Below are positions 11,243 to 21,884 of a stretch of 64,000 nt of DNA, in pieces. The first letter of the stretch is position 1; each line of letters starts with the position of its first letter. The translations under genes were made by a program, and so were the position numbers. Source of the DNA: Rhodanobacter sp. C05 (GTDB lineage Bacteria; Pseudomonadota; Gammaproteobacteria; Xanthomonadales; Rhodanobacteraceae); contig NZ_MUNQ01000006.1 in assembly GCF_002001165.1 (NCBI RefSeq), positions 248,001-312,000 on the forward strand. Direction: 5' to 3'. The notes below the pieces were generated by a model that saw only the letters and a program-made list of their open reading frames with translations, did no database searches and was not told the DNA's origin.

Positions 11243-11266
11243 TGCGCCAGCCCGCAGGCTGGCGCA
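11243..11266 (-). promoter_or_regulatory. Perfect 10-bp stem-loop between dxs and the HpnN-like gene
   Basis: TGCGCCAGCC, a 4-base loop and GGCTGGCGCA form a perfect 10-bp stem 29 bases before the HpnN-like start. Read in the direction of transcription there is no following U-tract, so it is not a classical terminator. It could be an RNA processing or stability element, or a partial attenuator between the two genes. Its role is inferred only from position. Confidence 0.4.
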
Positions 11267-11315
11267 ATCTACATCCCGCGAGTCACCTCACCGGTCGGCT
11301 GCGACGCCGGCTGGC

Positions 11316-13205
11316 TCAGGCGTTGGCCTGGTTGAGCATGCCCGCCTGCGGGAAGCGGGCACGTATCGCGTTGCGGATACCGGGCAGGTCGAGGCCGGCC
11401 ATGCTCAGCACTTCCTCGCGGCTGCCGTGCTCCAGATACAGGTCTGGCAGGCCGAGATGCAGGATCGGCAAGGTGACGCCGTGCGCAGCCAGGCATTCGG
11501 CTACCGCCGAACCCGCACCCCCGGCGATCGCGTTGTCTTCCAGTGTGACGAAGGCATCGTGGCTCCTCGCCAGCTCAAGGATCATCGCCTCGTCCAGGGG
11601 CTTCACGAAGCGCATGTTGATCAGTGTGGCGTCGAGTTCGGCGGCGATCGTGGCGGCCGGCGCCAGCATCGTGCCGAAACTCAGCAGGGCCAGACCACGG
11701 CCGCGGCGGCGCAATTCGGCCTTGCCGATCGGCAAGGTATCGAGGGACTGGTGGATTGCGGCGCCCGGACCGTTGCCGCGCGGGTAACGCACCGCAGCGG
11801 GGCCGTGGTACTGGAAGCCGGTGCTCAACATCATGCGGCATTCGTTTTCGTCGGCCGGCGCCATGATCAGCATGTTCGGCAGGCAGCGCAGGAACGACAG
11901 ATCGAAACTGCCCGAATGGGTCGCACCGTCCGGACCGACTACACCGGCGCGATCGATCGCGAAGGTGACGTCGAGGTTCTGCAGCGCCACGTCGTGAATT
12001 GCCTGGTCGTAGGCGCGCTGCAGGAAGGTCGAGTAGATCGCGACCACGGGTTTCGCACCTTCGCAGGCCATGCCGGCGGCCAGCGTCACCGCGTGCTGCT
12101 CGGCGATCGCCACATCGAAATAGCGCTGCGGGTATTCCTTCGAGAAACGCACCAGACCGGAGCCCTCGCGCATCGCCGGGGTGATCCCGAGCAGGCGTTC
12201 GTCCGCGGCGGCCTGGTCGCACAGCCAGTCGCTGAAGATGTCGGTATAGCTGGGCTTGGCTGGCGCGTTCTTCTTCGCAAGGCCGGCCTGCGGATCGAAC
12301 GGACCGACGGCGTGGTACTCGATCTGCGCCTGTTCGGCGGGGGCATAACCCTTGCCCTTGGTGGTGATCACGTGCAGCAGCTGCGGGCCGGGCAGGTTCT
12401 TCACCGTGCGCAACGCCTGCAGCAGTTGCGGGATGTTGTGGCCGTCGATCGGGCCGGTGTAGTGGAAGCCGAGCTCCTCGAACAGGGTGCTGGGCACGAA
12501 CATGCCCTTGGCGTGTTCTTCCCAGCGCTTGAAGAAGCGGCCGAAGAACGACTGTTTCGGGATCGCCCGCTTGGCCCGCTCGCGCCATGCGTTGAGCCGA
12601 CGGCTGGCCATCGCGCGCGCCATCATCTTGGTCAGCGCGCCGACGTTCTCGCTGATCGACATGCCGTTGTCGTTGAACACCACCAGCATGTTCGGCTCGA
12701 CATCGCCGCCATGGTTCAGCGCCTCGAACGCCATGCCGGCGGTCATCGCGCCGTCACCGATCACGGCGACGACCTTGCGATGATCGCCCTTGCGCTGCGC
12801 GGCGATCGCCATGCCCAGTGCAGCCGAGATCGAAGTGGAGGAATGGCCGACGCCGAAGGTGTCGTACTCGCTTTCCTCGCGGCGCGGGAACGGCGCCAGT
12901 CCGTCCTTCTTCTTGATCGTGGTGATCCGCTCGCGCCGGCCGGTGAGGATCTTGTGCGGATAGCACTGGTGGCCGACGTCCCACACCAGCCTGTCGTGCG
13001 GCGTATCGAATTCGTGATGCAGGGCCACGGTCAGCTCGACCACGCCCAGGCCCGCGCCGAAGTGGCCACCGGAGCTGGCCACGGCCTCGATCAGGTACTG
13101 GCGCAGCTCGTCGGCAACGGCCGGCAGCTCGTCGTCGGGCACGCGGCGCAGGTCGGCCGGCGTCTCGATCGGAGCCAGATGGGGGTAGTGGGAAAGGTCG
13201 TTCAT
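11316..13205 (-). CDS. dxs: 1-deoxy-D-xylulose-5-phosphate synthase
   Basis: Dxs condenses pyruvate and glyceraldehyde-3-phosphate, with loss of CO2, in the first step of the methylerythritol-phosphate isoprenoid pathway; it is a cytoplasmic homodimer using thiamine diphosphate. The product is 629 residues, normal length. Visible motifs are [18 protein letters not shown] near the N-terminus, the ThDP-binding [15 protein letters not shown], the pyrimidine-domain [16 protein letters not shown] and [15 protein letters not shown]. The ATG at 13205 begins [10 protein letters not shown]; the reading frame stays open further upstream, but that sequence overlaps the HNH gene and does not look coding. 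The gene is followed by the HpnN-like exporter, which uses a product class derived from this pathway. Confidence 0.97.
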   Translation of the reverse strand: MNDLSHYPHLAPIETPADLRRVPDDELPAVADELRQYLIEAVASSGGHFGAGLGVVELTVALHHEFDTPHDRLVWDVGHQCYPHKILTGRRERITTIKKKDGLAPFPRREESEYDTFGVGHSSTSISAALGMAIAAQRKGDHRKVVAVIGDGAMTAGMAFEALNHGGDVEPNMLVVFNDNGMSISENVGALTKMMARAMASRRLNAWRERAKRAIPKQSFFGRFFKRWEEHAKGMFVPSTLFEELGFHYTGPIDGHNIPQLLQALRTVKNLPGPQLLHVITTKGKGYAPAEQAQIEYHAVGPFDPQAGLAKKNAPAKPSYTDIFSDWLCDQAAADERLLGITPAMREGSGLVRFSKEYPQRYFDVAIAEQHAVTLAAGMACEGAKPVVAIYSTFLQRAYDQAIHDVALQNLDVTFAIDRAGVVGPDGATHSGSFDLSFLRCLPNMLIMAPADENECRMMLSTGFQYHGPAAVRYPRGNGPGAAIHQSLDTLPIGKAELRRRGRGLALLSFGTMLAPAATIAAELDATLINMRFVKPLDEAMILELARSHDAFVTLEDNAIAGGAGSAVAECLAAHGVTLPILHLGLPDLYLEHGSREEVLSMAGLDLPGIRNAIRARFPQAGMLNQANA

Positions 13206-13288
13206 CTGCGTATTGTTGGCCCAGCGGCGAGGCGGGGCAAGGGCAATGCAGTGGCGGAACCTGGGCGCGTGTGCGCCATTGCCTGTTT

Positions 13289-13888
13289 TCAGGCAGCGTG
13301 CGGGCGTCGGTCGCGGGGCAGATGACTGACCAGAAAGTCCATCTGATCGGCCAGGATATTGCGATTGGACAGGATCAGGTGCTCGACCCAGCTGGGTCGG
13401 TACGGCACCGCCAGCAGCGGCATGTTGGCCTGCTGCGGGGTGCGGTTGCTCTTCTTCAGGTTGCAGGCGAGGCAGGCGCTGACCACGTTCTCCCAGTTGT
13501 CCTTGCCATGCTTGGAGATCGGCAGCACGTGGTCGCGGGTGAGCTCGCCGCGAGTGAAATGGTCGCCGCAGTACAGGCACAGGTGGCGGTCGCGGGCGAA
13601 CAGTGCGGTATTGGTCAGTGCTGGTGCCGGATCGACGGCATGATCGCGGCAACGGCCGGTGCTGGCGATGATCGGGTGCAGTTCCATCGTGCTCTGCACG
13701 CCATGCAGGCGATTCATGCCGCCATGTACAGTGAGGCAGGGGTCACCCAGGGTCCAGGCCACGGCGTCGCGGACGTACAGGCAAACCGCCTCCTGCCAGC
13801 TGATCCAGTCGAGGATGCGGCCGGCAGAGTCCAGCGAGAGCACTCGGGTCGCATTGAGATCGGCCCGGGTTGGCACTTCCATCAGCAT
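13289..13888 (-). CDS. HNH endonuclease-family protein
   Basis: A 199-residue protein whose C-terminal half is an HNH/McrA-like nuclease domain. It has two zinc-binding pairs (C104/C107 and C139/C142) around [19 protein letters not shown], which holds the catalytic histidine (H120), and the domain ends in the conserved [12 protein letters not shown]. The N-terminal 90 residues are characteristic of a widespread chromosomal family found in Xanthomonadales and other proteobacteria, with no adjacent methyltransferase or restriction partner here. The biological role is unknown; the domain predicts metal-dependent DNA cleavage. The ATG at 13888 has AGGA about 8 bases upstream. It lies 83 bases before dxs on the same strand. 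Confidence 0.85.
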   Translation of the reverse strand: MLMEVPTRADLNATRVLSLDSAGRILDWISWQEAVCLYVRDAVAWTLGDPCLTVHGGMNRLHGVQSTMELHPIIASTGRCRDHAVDPAPALTNTALFARDRHLCLYCGDHFTRGELTRDHVLPISKHGKDNWENVVSACLACNLKKSNRTPQQANMPLLAVPYRPSWVEHLILSNRNILADQMDFLVSHLPRDRRPHAA

Positions 13889-14127
13889 GTAGATCGTCCT
13901 TCAGCCAGGGCTTGAGAGCGTTTCAGCGATGCAGAATGCTTGTCTGGAGCCAGCATAGACCAATTTCATTGCAAAACGCATGCAAATGGGACACGCCAGC
14001 CATCCGTGGTGCAGTCGCCGGCTCGTTGCCGCGCTGATATGATTCACAGTCAACACAGACCCGACGCCGGGTTTGGTAGGGGCGCTTCGGTGGCGACCCG
14101 GCACGGCGGGGGACAGAGGTAATCAAC

Positions 14128-14913
14128 GTGGCTGAAGTTCTTTTCTACGAGCGCCCGGTGCCGCTCAATCGCGAGACGCACAAGAATCTGCGCCTGAAGG
14201 GTGTGCCGAACGCGAAGTTCGCAATGAATGTGCATTCAGTGCCGATCACGGGGGCCGAGTTCGGTGTCGCCGCGCGCGATCTGCTGATCGTGTTCGCCGG
14301 TCCGGATGCGGCAAATTCCGGCCCGGTGGCCCTGCTGGGGCTGCGTGAGAACGAAAACCTGTACGTCGATGCCGAAGGCCAGTGGGCGCCGAATATCTAT
14401 GTACCGGCGTTCGTGCGCAGGTATCCGTTCGTACTCGCCGAGAAGCCGGCGGACCAGGTTGTCGGCGACGATTTCACGGTGTTCCTCGATGAACACTACG
14501 AAGGCTTCAACACGACCGAAGGCGAGCGTCTGTTCAAGGAAGACGGCACCGACACCGAGATGTTGGCCAATGCCGTGGGTTTCCTCTCCGAGTTCCAGCA
14601 GAACGTGGCGCGTACCAAGTGGTTCGTCGAGCAGCTCAGCAAGCATGACCTGCTGGAGCCACGCAATATCCGCTTGCAGAAGGACGGCAAGGACGGCGCG
14701 GAAGGTCGGTCGATCAACCTCAATGGCTTGTTCGTGGTCAACGAGAACAAGCTGCGTACGCTGGACGAAAAGACCGCCCTCGAGTTTGCACGTGAAGGCA
14801 TGTTCGGCTGGATCTACGCACACATCCTGTCACTGACCAATATCGATCGTCTGACCCATCGCCTGGACGGGCGTGAGCGGGCCGAAGCGGCCGGCAGCGC
14901 AACCAAGAACTGA
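14128..14913 (+). CDS. SapC-family protein
   Basis: A 261-residue protein of the SapC family (named after a Caulobacter S-layer-associated gene). Family features are the opening FYERPVPLNRETH, the block PNIYVPAFVRRYPFVL, and the NTTEGERLFKEDG and LNGLFVVNENKL segments. There is no signal peptide and no membrane segment, so it is predicted to be cytoplasmic. No S-layer protein or type I secretion gene is nearby, so an S-layer role is not supported. The start is GTG with a GGGGGACAGAGG purine tract upstream. It is a single-gene unit closed by the terminator at 14989. Confidence 0.88.
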   Translation: MAEVLFYERPVPLNRETHKNLRLKGVPNAKFAMNVHSVPITGAEFGVAARDLLIVFAGPDAANSGPVALLGLRENENLYVDAEGQWAPNIYVPAFVRRYPFVLAEKPADQVVGDDFTVFLDEHYEGFNTTEGERLFKEDGTDTEMLANAVGFLSEFQQNVARTKWFVEQLSKHDLLEPRNIRLQKDGKDGAEGRSINLNGLFVVNENKLRTLDEKTALEFAREGMFGWIYAHILSLTNIDRLTHRLDGRERAEAAGSATKN

Positions 14914-14988
14914 CTGAGTATGTCCTGGCCATCGCAACAGCAACCTGCCGTTGCGATGTAGCCTGGGAGTGTCATTCGGGACTCGAAC

Positions 14989-15018
14989 AAGATGGTGCGC
15001 AAGCACCATCTTTTTTTT
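14989..15018 (+). terminator. Intrinsic terminator after the SapC-family gene
   Basis: AAGATGGTGC and GCACCATCTT form a 10-bp stem around a 4-base loop (GCAA), followed at once by a run of T. It lies 75 bases after the SapC-family stop codon and before the convergent GNAT gene. The A-rich side is short, so it is mainly directional for the plus strand. Confidence 0.9.
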
Positions 15019-15035
15019 GCCCGCTTTCGGGATGT

Positions 15036-15509
15036 TCAGCGCACCGGCTTGGCCAGCCGCAGCAGGTCCGGCGCGTAGCCGGTGGTTTCGTAGAGCGCGC
15101 GTGCGCGCTCATTGCCGGGAAACACGGCCAGCGTCACCAGGTGGCATTGATGTTCGCGTGCCCACGTCTCCGCATGTGCGAGCAGAGCCTGGCCGACCCC
15201 GTTGCCGTCATGCTGAGGCGCCACCGCCAGGTCGGAGATGTGGCAATTGCTGCGTCCGGTGAAGAAGTCCGCGGTGCGCTGCAGATGGATGAAGCCGACC
15301 CGCACGCCATCCGTGTCCTCGGCCACGAACAGGTAACTGTTCGCCGGCTGGTCTTCCAGATGCCGTAGCAGATCGTTGCGGATGCCTTCGACGCATTCAT
15401 GCCGCCGCCGCCAAGGTGGCAGCGTGAAATCCACGAAGCGTGGCACCAGCGACAGGATGAACTCGTCATCGTCTTCGGCAAGACGGATCAGCAGGGAGGT
15501 GGCGGTCAT
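15036..15509 (-). CDS. GNAT-family N-acetyltransferase
   Basis: A 157-residue single-domain GNAT acetyltransferase using acetyl-CoA. The core has the beta-4/alpha-3 segment DLAVAPQHDGNGVGQALLAHAE, matching the acetyl-CoA pyrophosphate-binding Q/RxxGxG/A pattern, followed by VTLAVFPGNERARALYETTGY, the usual C-terminal block that closes the fold. The substrate (amine, amino acid, antibiotic or protein terminus) cannot be told. It is convergent with the SapC-family gene and has its own promoter region facing the ribonuclease gene. Confidence 0.9.
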   Translation of the reverse strand: MTATSLLIRLAEDDDEFILSLVPRFVDFTLPPWRRRHECVEGIRNDLLRHLEDQPANSYLFVAEDTDGVRVGFIHLQRTADFFTGRSNCHISDLAVAPQHDGNGVGQALLAHAETWAREHQCHLVTLAVFPGNERARALYETTGYAPDLLRLAKPVR

Positions 15510-15675
15510 GAGGCAGTCGAAAGGATGCGGGGGATGACGCTGCCGTTTCTACACCTAGCGCGGTGGCTGTGGTAGTCCCAAACGACGCGTGTATATTCCG
15601 GACGGTATGACCATACGCTGGGGCGATGTGCCGGCCCTGCACTGCCGACAGGCATCACGCAAGGAAAGATCGCTC

Positions 15676-17112
15676 ATGTCGACCACCCGCCGCATCCACA
15701 TCCAGGCTGACGACGAGGTACTCGCGCAGGGCATGCGCGACATCCAGGCCGAACTGAAACTGCCGCAGGCGTTTCCGGCGGAAGTCGAGGCTGCTGCGCA
15801 ACAATCCGCCGCGAATCCGCGACTGCCGGCACTGGATCGTACCGATATCCCGCTGATCACGATCGACCCGCCCGAGTCGATGGATCTGGACCAGGCGATG
15901 TATGTCGAGCACAGCGATGCCGGTCATCGCGTCTATTACGCGATTGCCGATGTCGCGGCCTTCGTCACCGCCGGCGATCCAATCGATCTGGAAGCGAACC
16001 GGCGCGGCGAGACGCTGTACGGCGCGGACGCGAAGATTCCGCTGCATCCGAAAGTGTTGTCCGAAGGCGCCACCTCGCTGCTGCCCGGTCAGCTGCGTCC
16101 CGCCCTGCTGTGGACGATCGAACTGGACAAGATTGGCGAGATCGCCAGCATCGACGTGCGACGCGCCCGCGTCAGCAGCCGGGCCAAGCTCAATTATGCC
16201 GGTGTGCAGCAGTTGATCGATGCCGGCACCGCCGATCCGATGTGGGCCGTGCTGCGCGAGATCGGCGAACTGCGCCAGCAGCGCGAGCAGAAGCGTGGCG
16301 GCATCAGCCTGCCGCTGCCGGAACAGGAGATCGACGTGGTCGACGGTCAATGGACGCTGGCATTCCGTGCGCGTCTGGCGGTCGAGGACTGGAACGAGCA
16401 GATTTCGCTGTTGACCGGCATGGCAGCGGCGCAGCTGATGGTGCAGGCCAGGGTTGGTCTGCTGCGAACCTTGCCCGAACCCGAAGCACAATCGCTGCAG
16501 CGTCTGCGCATCACCGCACAGGCACTCGGCATCGACTGGGCGCCCGCACAGAACTACCCCGATTTCATCCGCTCGCTCGATCCCACCAGGGACAGCCACG
16601 TCGCGATGCTGACCGCATGCACCACGGTGCTGCGCGGCGCCGGCTATGCGGCGTTCAACGGTGAGCTGCCTGCGCAACCGATGCAATGGGCGCTGGCTGC
16701 GGAATACACCCATGCCACGGCGCCGCTGCGCCGACTGGTGGATCGCTACACCGGCGAGGTCTGCGTGGCACTGTGCGCGAAGCAGCCGGTGCCCGCATGG
16801 GTGCTCGCCGCATTGCCGGGCCTGCCTGCCACGATGCAGGCCTCGGGTCATCGGGCGCGTCAGTACGAGAAGGCTGTGCTCGACCTGGCGGAAGCCGGAA
16901 TGCTGGCGTCGCGCGTGGGTGAGAGCTTCGATGGCGCCATCGTCGAGGTGACGCAGCACGATCCGCGCAAGGGTGTCGTCATCGTGCGTGATCCGGCGAT
17001 CGAGGCCAACGTGTCCAGCGCATCGGCGCTGCCGCTTGGCGCAGATGTCAGGGTAACCCTGGTGGAAGCCGATCCCGGCAAACGCGTGACACAGTTCGAG
17101 CTGGCTGGATGA
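15676..17112 (+). CDS. Short RNB-domain ribonuclease (RNase II/R-like)
   Basis: A 478-residue RNB-type exoribonuclease that degrades RNA 3' to 5'. The catalytic block is ITIDPPESMDLDQAMYV, with the conserved aspartates that bind magnesium (about residues 54–62), followed by YYAIADVAAFV, ANRRGETLYG and the late EYTHATAPLRRLVDRY block containing the RNB arginine. It is much shorter than RNase R or RNase II because the N-terminal cold-shock domains are missing; only a short S1-like C-terminal tail (about 415–478) remains. This matches a short RNB family in Xanthomonadales. The ATG at 15676 is chosen because AAGGAAAG precedes it at the proper distance and the family sequence begins just after it. 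Confidence 0.92.
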   Translation: MSTTRRIHIQADDEVLAQGMRDIQAELKLPQAFPAEVEAAAQQSAANPRLPALDRTDIPLITIDPPESMDLDQAMYVEHSDAGHRVYYAIADVAAFVTAGDPIDLEANRRGETLYGADAKIPLHPKVLSEGATSLLPGQLRPALLWTIELDKIGEIASIDVRRARVSSRAKLNYAGVQQLIDAGTADPMWAVLREIGELRQQREQKRGGISLPLPEQEIDVVDGQWTLAFRARLAVEDWNEQISLLTGMAAAQLMVQARVGLLRTLPEPEAQSLQRLRITAQALGIDWAPAQNYPDFIRSLDPTRDSHVAMLTACTTVLRGAGYAAFNGELPAQPMQWALAAEYTHATAPLRRLVDRYTGEVCVALCAKQPVPAWVLAALPGLPATMQASGHRARQYEKAVLDLAEAGMLASRVGESFDGAIVEVTQHDPRKGVVIVRDPAIEANVSSASALPLGADVRVTLVEADPGKRVTQFELAG

Positions 17113-17157
17113 TCTTCATCGGGCGGTCGTTGGCAAGCCTGTTGCATTGCTACAGGC

Positions 17158-17394
17158 ATGACCGACCATGCCTACGACATCTCCTATCTGCTTGAGTCCG
17201 AACCGGCCAAGGTCGAGACGCGCGATCTGCGGATAACGAAAGCGCCACCGGTGGTGCCGGCCCGACCGAGCGTTGCCGCCGCGCAGGAGGCCCTGGCGCG
17301 CGAACTCATGCAGGCAGCCGAGGCCCATGAGGCGCTGATCCAGCAGTACCTGCAGATCAGTGGCAAGACGTATCAAGAGGCTTGTGCCCAATGA
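17158..17394 (+). CDS. Small hypothetical protein, possibly translated
   Basis: A 78-residue ORF in a gap between two clear genes. The first half is polar and extended; the second half (about 40–78) is alanine- and glutamate-rich and should form one amphipathic helix (AQEALARELMQAAEAHEAL). I do not recognise the family. It follows the ribonuclease gene by 45 bases and is followed by a strong bidirectional terminator, which fits a last gene of that transcript. The ribosome-binding site is weak (ACAGG). It could be an unexpressed open frame, but the composition is protein-like. Confidence 0.5.
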   Translation: MTDHAYDISYLLESEPAKVETRDLRITKAPPVVPARPSVAAAQEALARELMQAAEAHEALIQQYLQISGKTYQEACAQ

Positions 17395-17505
17395 AGTGCG
17401 GTCTTGCCGTGGGCACGATGTCGCTCCTGAGCCATACCTGACCAAGTTCGGCACATCAGGCTGACGCCAGAGGTCGTGCTGTTTGCAGCCTGCGCGATTC
17501 GCCAA

Positions 17506-17537
17506 CGAAAAAGCCCGGGCTTGCCCGGGCTTTTTCG
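17506..17537. terminator. Bidirectional intrinsic terminator
   Basis: CGAAAAAGCCCGGGC and its exact reverse complement are separated by only two bases, giving a GC-rich stem flanked by an A-tract on one side and a T-tract on the other. It lies between the plus-strand small ORF ending at 17394 and the minus-strand acyl-CoA dehydrogenase ending at 17559, so it can serve both. Confidence 0.92.
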
Positions 17538-17558
17538 TTGCTGGTTGCCTAGCAAGTC

Positions 17559-19334
<1,776 letters not shown>

Positions 19335-19385
19335 GGTGATTCCTTGAGTTCGGCGTTGTGGCGAGCGTTGGGTGGGCGCTGCGGG

Positions 19386-19868
19386 TCAGCGATAGGTGTT
19401 GGGGATGCCCGGTACGGGCGAGAGCCAGTCGTTGCCGCTGAAGTCGAAATCGCGCGGCTGCTTTTCCTGTTCGGGCTTGGCGCTGGCGCTGCCGCTGACG
19501 CGGTAGGCCAGCGAGCCGGCGCTGCCCTTGCCGGCGATGGCCTGCAGCGCCTCGCTCATCGGTGTCGTAGGCAATACGTCAAGCTGGATCACGTCACCGG
19601 CAAGTGCCGGGATGTCCAGCTTGAAATTTTCGTGCAGGCGGATCGGCACCAGTTCGGCGATCTGCAACTGGCCGTCGAGCGACTTGAAGTCCATCTCGCC
19701 GTAGCTGTTGTTCTGGATACGCACTGTGAGCTGCCACTGGCCACTCGGCAACACGACCAGCTGTTGGATGCTCACCGTGGGCGGATAGACACTCTTCTTC
19801 GCTGGCCCGCAGGCGATCAAACCCAGAGCCAACAGCAGGACAGGGATAATCCAGCGCAACAGACGCAT
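19386..19868 (-). CDS. Small lipoprotein, LEA14-like beta domain
   Basis: A 160-residue predicted lipoprotein: a short basic start (MRLLRW), hydrophobic helix and lipobox LIAC ending at the lipidated cysteine (about residue 19), then a beta-rich domain of roughly 100 residues (VSIQQLVVLPSGQWQLTVRIQNNS) that resembles the water-stress/LEA14-type fold in its pattern of alternating strands. The C-terminal tail is charged. I give no specific function. The ATG at 19868 is chosen because GGAG lies 8 bases before it; an in-frame GTG three codons upstream overlaps that site. It lies 51 bases before the acyl-CoA dehydrogenase and may be co-transcribed with it. Confidence 0.8.
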   Translation of the reverse strand: MRLLRWIIPVLLLALGLIACGPAKKSVYPPTVSIQQLVVLPSGQWQLTVRIQNNSYGEMDFKSLDGQLQIAELVPIRLHENFKLDIPALAGDVIQLDVLPTTPMSEALQAIAGKGSAGSLAYRVSGSASAKPEQEKQPRDFDFSGNDWLSPVPGIPNTYR

Positions 19869-19964
19869 TACGGACACTCCAAACGATCGTTTGAATGTCG
19901 ATTCTAACCGCGTTTGGGGGTGACTACGCCAGAGCGAGCCACATGAGCCTGCGCGCTGACGTTT

Positions 19965-21185
19965 TCAGAGTGTCGGGGCTTCGAGCCTGCCGGAGGCTCG
20001 GGCCAGTGCAATCACGCGCGCAACGAAGTCGTCATAGCCGTCACCCTGATTTTCATGCTCGTTGTCCGCGTCAATCTGCCGGACCGCGACCAGGCCGGCC
20101 TTGGGCACGATCACCACATACTGGCCGCCATCGCCGTTGCCGTCATAAGCCACGATCGGACCTTCGCCAACCTTGAACAGGCGGTAGGGGCCAATGCCAC
20201 GGCTGATCAGCTGGTCGTTGAAAATCTTCGGTTCCTGTGGGCCAAGCGCCTTGATCAGGCCCGCATGCATGGCGGCGATGCTGTCGAAATGGGCGCCTTG
20301 CAATCCGCGCTGCAGCTTGGCGACCGTGTTTTCGGGAACGCCGCGCTTGCGCAGCATGTCGAAGCTGGCCGGGTCAGTGTCGAAGTGCGTCCACTCTCGT
20401 TCGCGCCACCACAGCAGGCCACATTGTCCTTCCAGGCTGGAGGGCGCCAGCATGGTGTCGACGTAGCGGGCCGTCAGCAGTTGCTGTCCATGCCATTGAC
20501 CGCGATCCAGCACCAGCTGTCCGACCTTGGCCAGATCTGCAGCAGTAAGCGGCAAGCCCGCCATCGCATAGGGATGGCCTGTGCTGTCCCTGTCCCATCG
20601 GCCGGGATGGATGTCCATGGTCCTGAACAATCCGTCGCGGAAAAACACATCCATCGGCTCGCCTGAAGCCTTCTCGATGATGCCGGCAAGCAGGTTCACC
20701 GCCTTGTTGTTGTAGACGGCGTCAGTACCGGGCTTGCTGTCCAGTTCGGCGGCCAGCGCCAGCTGGATCGCGTCCGGCGCGGGGTAGACCTCGACATCGG
20801 TGCGCGGAAAGGTCTGCAAGCCGGACGTGTGGTTCATCAGCATGCGTATCGTGATGTCCTTCTTCCGGCCCTGCCGCCATTCCGGATAGAAGTCGGCGAC
20901 CGGCTGGTCGAGCGACTTGATCTTGCCGGCGGCGAGCAACTGGCCGATGCCAAGCGCCACCACCGACTTGGTCACCGACATCAGCTCGATCGGGCCACGC
21001 ACCTTGTCGTTCGGGTAGTAGTGGCCGAGTTCGCGGCCGTCCTGCATAACCAGCACGGCATGGCTGTGGGTTTGCTTGCCGCGATCGAGCAGCTGTTGCA
21101 ATGCGGCTGCGGGAGCAGGCGTATCGGCCATGGCCGGTGCGGCACCCAGCAGGGTCAGGGCAAGCAACGCATAGCGTGTTTTCAT
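19965..21185 (-). CDS. Serine hydrolase of the beta-lactamase / PBP-like family
   Basis: A 406-residue exported serine hydrolase (class C beta-lactamase/esterase fold). It has a signal peptide ending at AMA-DT (about residue 21), the catalytic SxxK in MSVTKSVVALGIG (about 95), and a YxN-like VYNNKAVNLLAG (about 185). The C-terminal part carries domain extras (residues about 280–400), including GNGDGGQYVVIVPKAGLV, which holds the usual G-rich strand near the active site. Members include D-aminopeptidases, esterases and 6-aminohexanoate hydrolases; beta-lactam hydrolysis is not implied. The ATG at 21185 is chosen for the signal peptide and GAGG upstream. It is transcribed away from the SET-domain gene. 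Confidence 0.88.
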   Translation of the reverse strand: MKTRYALLALTLLGAAPAMADTPAPAAALQQLLDRGKQTHSHAVLVMQDGRELGHYYPNDKVRGPIELMSVTKSVVALGIGQLLAAGKIKSLDQPVADFYPEWRQGRKKDITIRMLMNHTSGLQTFPRTDVEVYPAPDAIQLALAAELDSKPGTDAVYNNKAVNLLAGIIEKASGEPMDVFFRDGLFRTMDIHPGRWDRDSTGHPYAMAGLPLTAADLAKVGQLVLDRGQWHGQQLLTARYVDTMLAPSSLEGQCGLLWWREREWTHFDTDPASFDMLRKRGVPENTVAKLQRGLQGAHFDSIAAMHAGLIKALGPQEPKIFNDQLISRGIGPYRLFKVGEGPIVAYDGNGDGGQYVVIVPKAGLVAVRQIDADNEHENQGDGYDDFVARVIALARASGRLEAPTL

Positions 21186-21332
21186 GGAGATGCAATTTCC
21201 TCGGGAAGGGGCTGCCGCCGATCGTCGCGCGGCACCTGGTGCGCAGCTGCCGATGGGTCTGTCGCGACCAGCCAGTTTCATGGTCATCCGCAAACAGGCA
21301 TGATCATCTCTTTATCCGCAGGGTTTTACCGC

Positions 21333-21800
21333 ATGTCACGACGTTTTGTTGCCCGCCGCTCGCCGATCCACGGCAACGGTGTATTCGCCACCGCCCCGAT
21401 CGCCAAGGGCGAGGAGATCATCGAATACAAGGGCAAGCTGATGACCCATGCCGAAGCCGACGAGCTGTATGGCGACGGCGGCGAGACCGGCCACACCTTC
21501 CTGTTCACCCTCAACGATGACTACATCATCGACGCCAACCAGCACGGCAACAGCGCGCGCTGGATCAATCACAGCTGTGCGCCGAACTGCCGCGCCGTGA
21601 TCGAGGAAAGCGCCAGCGGCGATCCGCACAGGGACCGGGTGGTGATCGAGACGATCCGTGCGATCAAGCCTGGCGAGGAGCTCACGTATGACTACGGCAT
21701 CGTGCTCGATGTGCCGCACACCGCGCGTCTGAAGAAACTGTGGGTCTGCCTGTGCGGTTCGCCGAAATGCACCGGTACCCTGCTCAAGCCCAAGCGGTAG
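21333..21800 (+). CDS. SET-domain protein (lysine methyltransferase-like)
   Basis: A 155-residue protein consisting of a SET domain plus a post-SET cysteine cluster. It opens with RSPIHGNGVFATAPIAKGE, the SAM-binding block of SET proteins, then has NHSCAPNC (the pseudo-knot motif), ELTYDYG with the catalytic tyrosine, and the C-terminal CLCGSPKCTG, which with the upstream cysteine would bind zinc. Such bacterial proteins occur in Xanthomonadales and Chlamydia; substrates are mostly unknown. The ATG at 21333 has AGGG about 10 bases upstream; an alternative in-frame ATG at 21300 would add 11 residues. Confidence 0.92.
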   Translation: MSRRFVARRSPIHGNGVFATAPIAKGEEIIEYKGKLMTHAEADELYGDGGETGHTFLFTLNDDYIIDANQHGNSARWINHSCAPNCRAVIEESASGDPHRDRVVIETIRAIKPGEELTYDYGIVLDVPHTARLKKLWVCLCGSPKCTGTLLKPKR

Positions 21801-21815
21801 GCAAGCGGCGAAAAT

Positions 21816-21834
21816 CGCTTCTATACTCGAAGCG
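21816..21834 (+). promoter_or_regulatory. Possible promoter with overlapping dyad before the RDD–MoxR operon
   Basis: CGCTTC and GAAGCG form a 6-bp dyad whose loop holds TATACT, a near-consensus sigma-70 minus-10 hexamer, about 58 bases before the first ORF of the operon. The minus-35 region at the usual spacing is poor, so a repressed or activator-dependent promoter is possible. It could also be an accident of the short SET-gene trailer. Confidence 0.3.
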
Positions 21835-21884
21835 GTTGCCTGACGTGGGGTAGGGCAAACGGACAGTACAGGGGAAGCTTTGTC

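Noticed and set aside
10764..13325. An 850-residue open frame on the plus strand across dxs and the HpnN-like gene
   Set aside because: It lies opposite two clear conserved genes and has a biased, low-complexity Arg/Gln/His-rich composition caused by GC-rich codon bias.
14128..14913. S-layer secretion role for the SapC-family protein
   Set aside because: Family name only; no S-layer gene or type I secretion gene is nearby and the protein has no export signal.
19965..21185. Antibiotic-resistance beta-lactamase
   Set aside because: The fold and SxxK motif are shared with many esterases and peptidases; nothing in the sequence points to beta-lactam hydrolysis.
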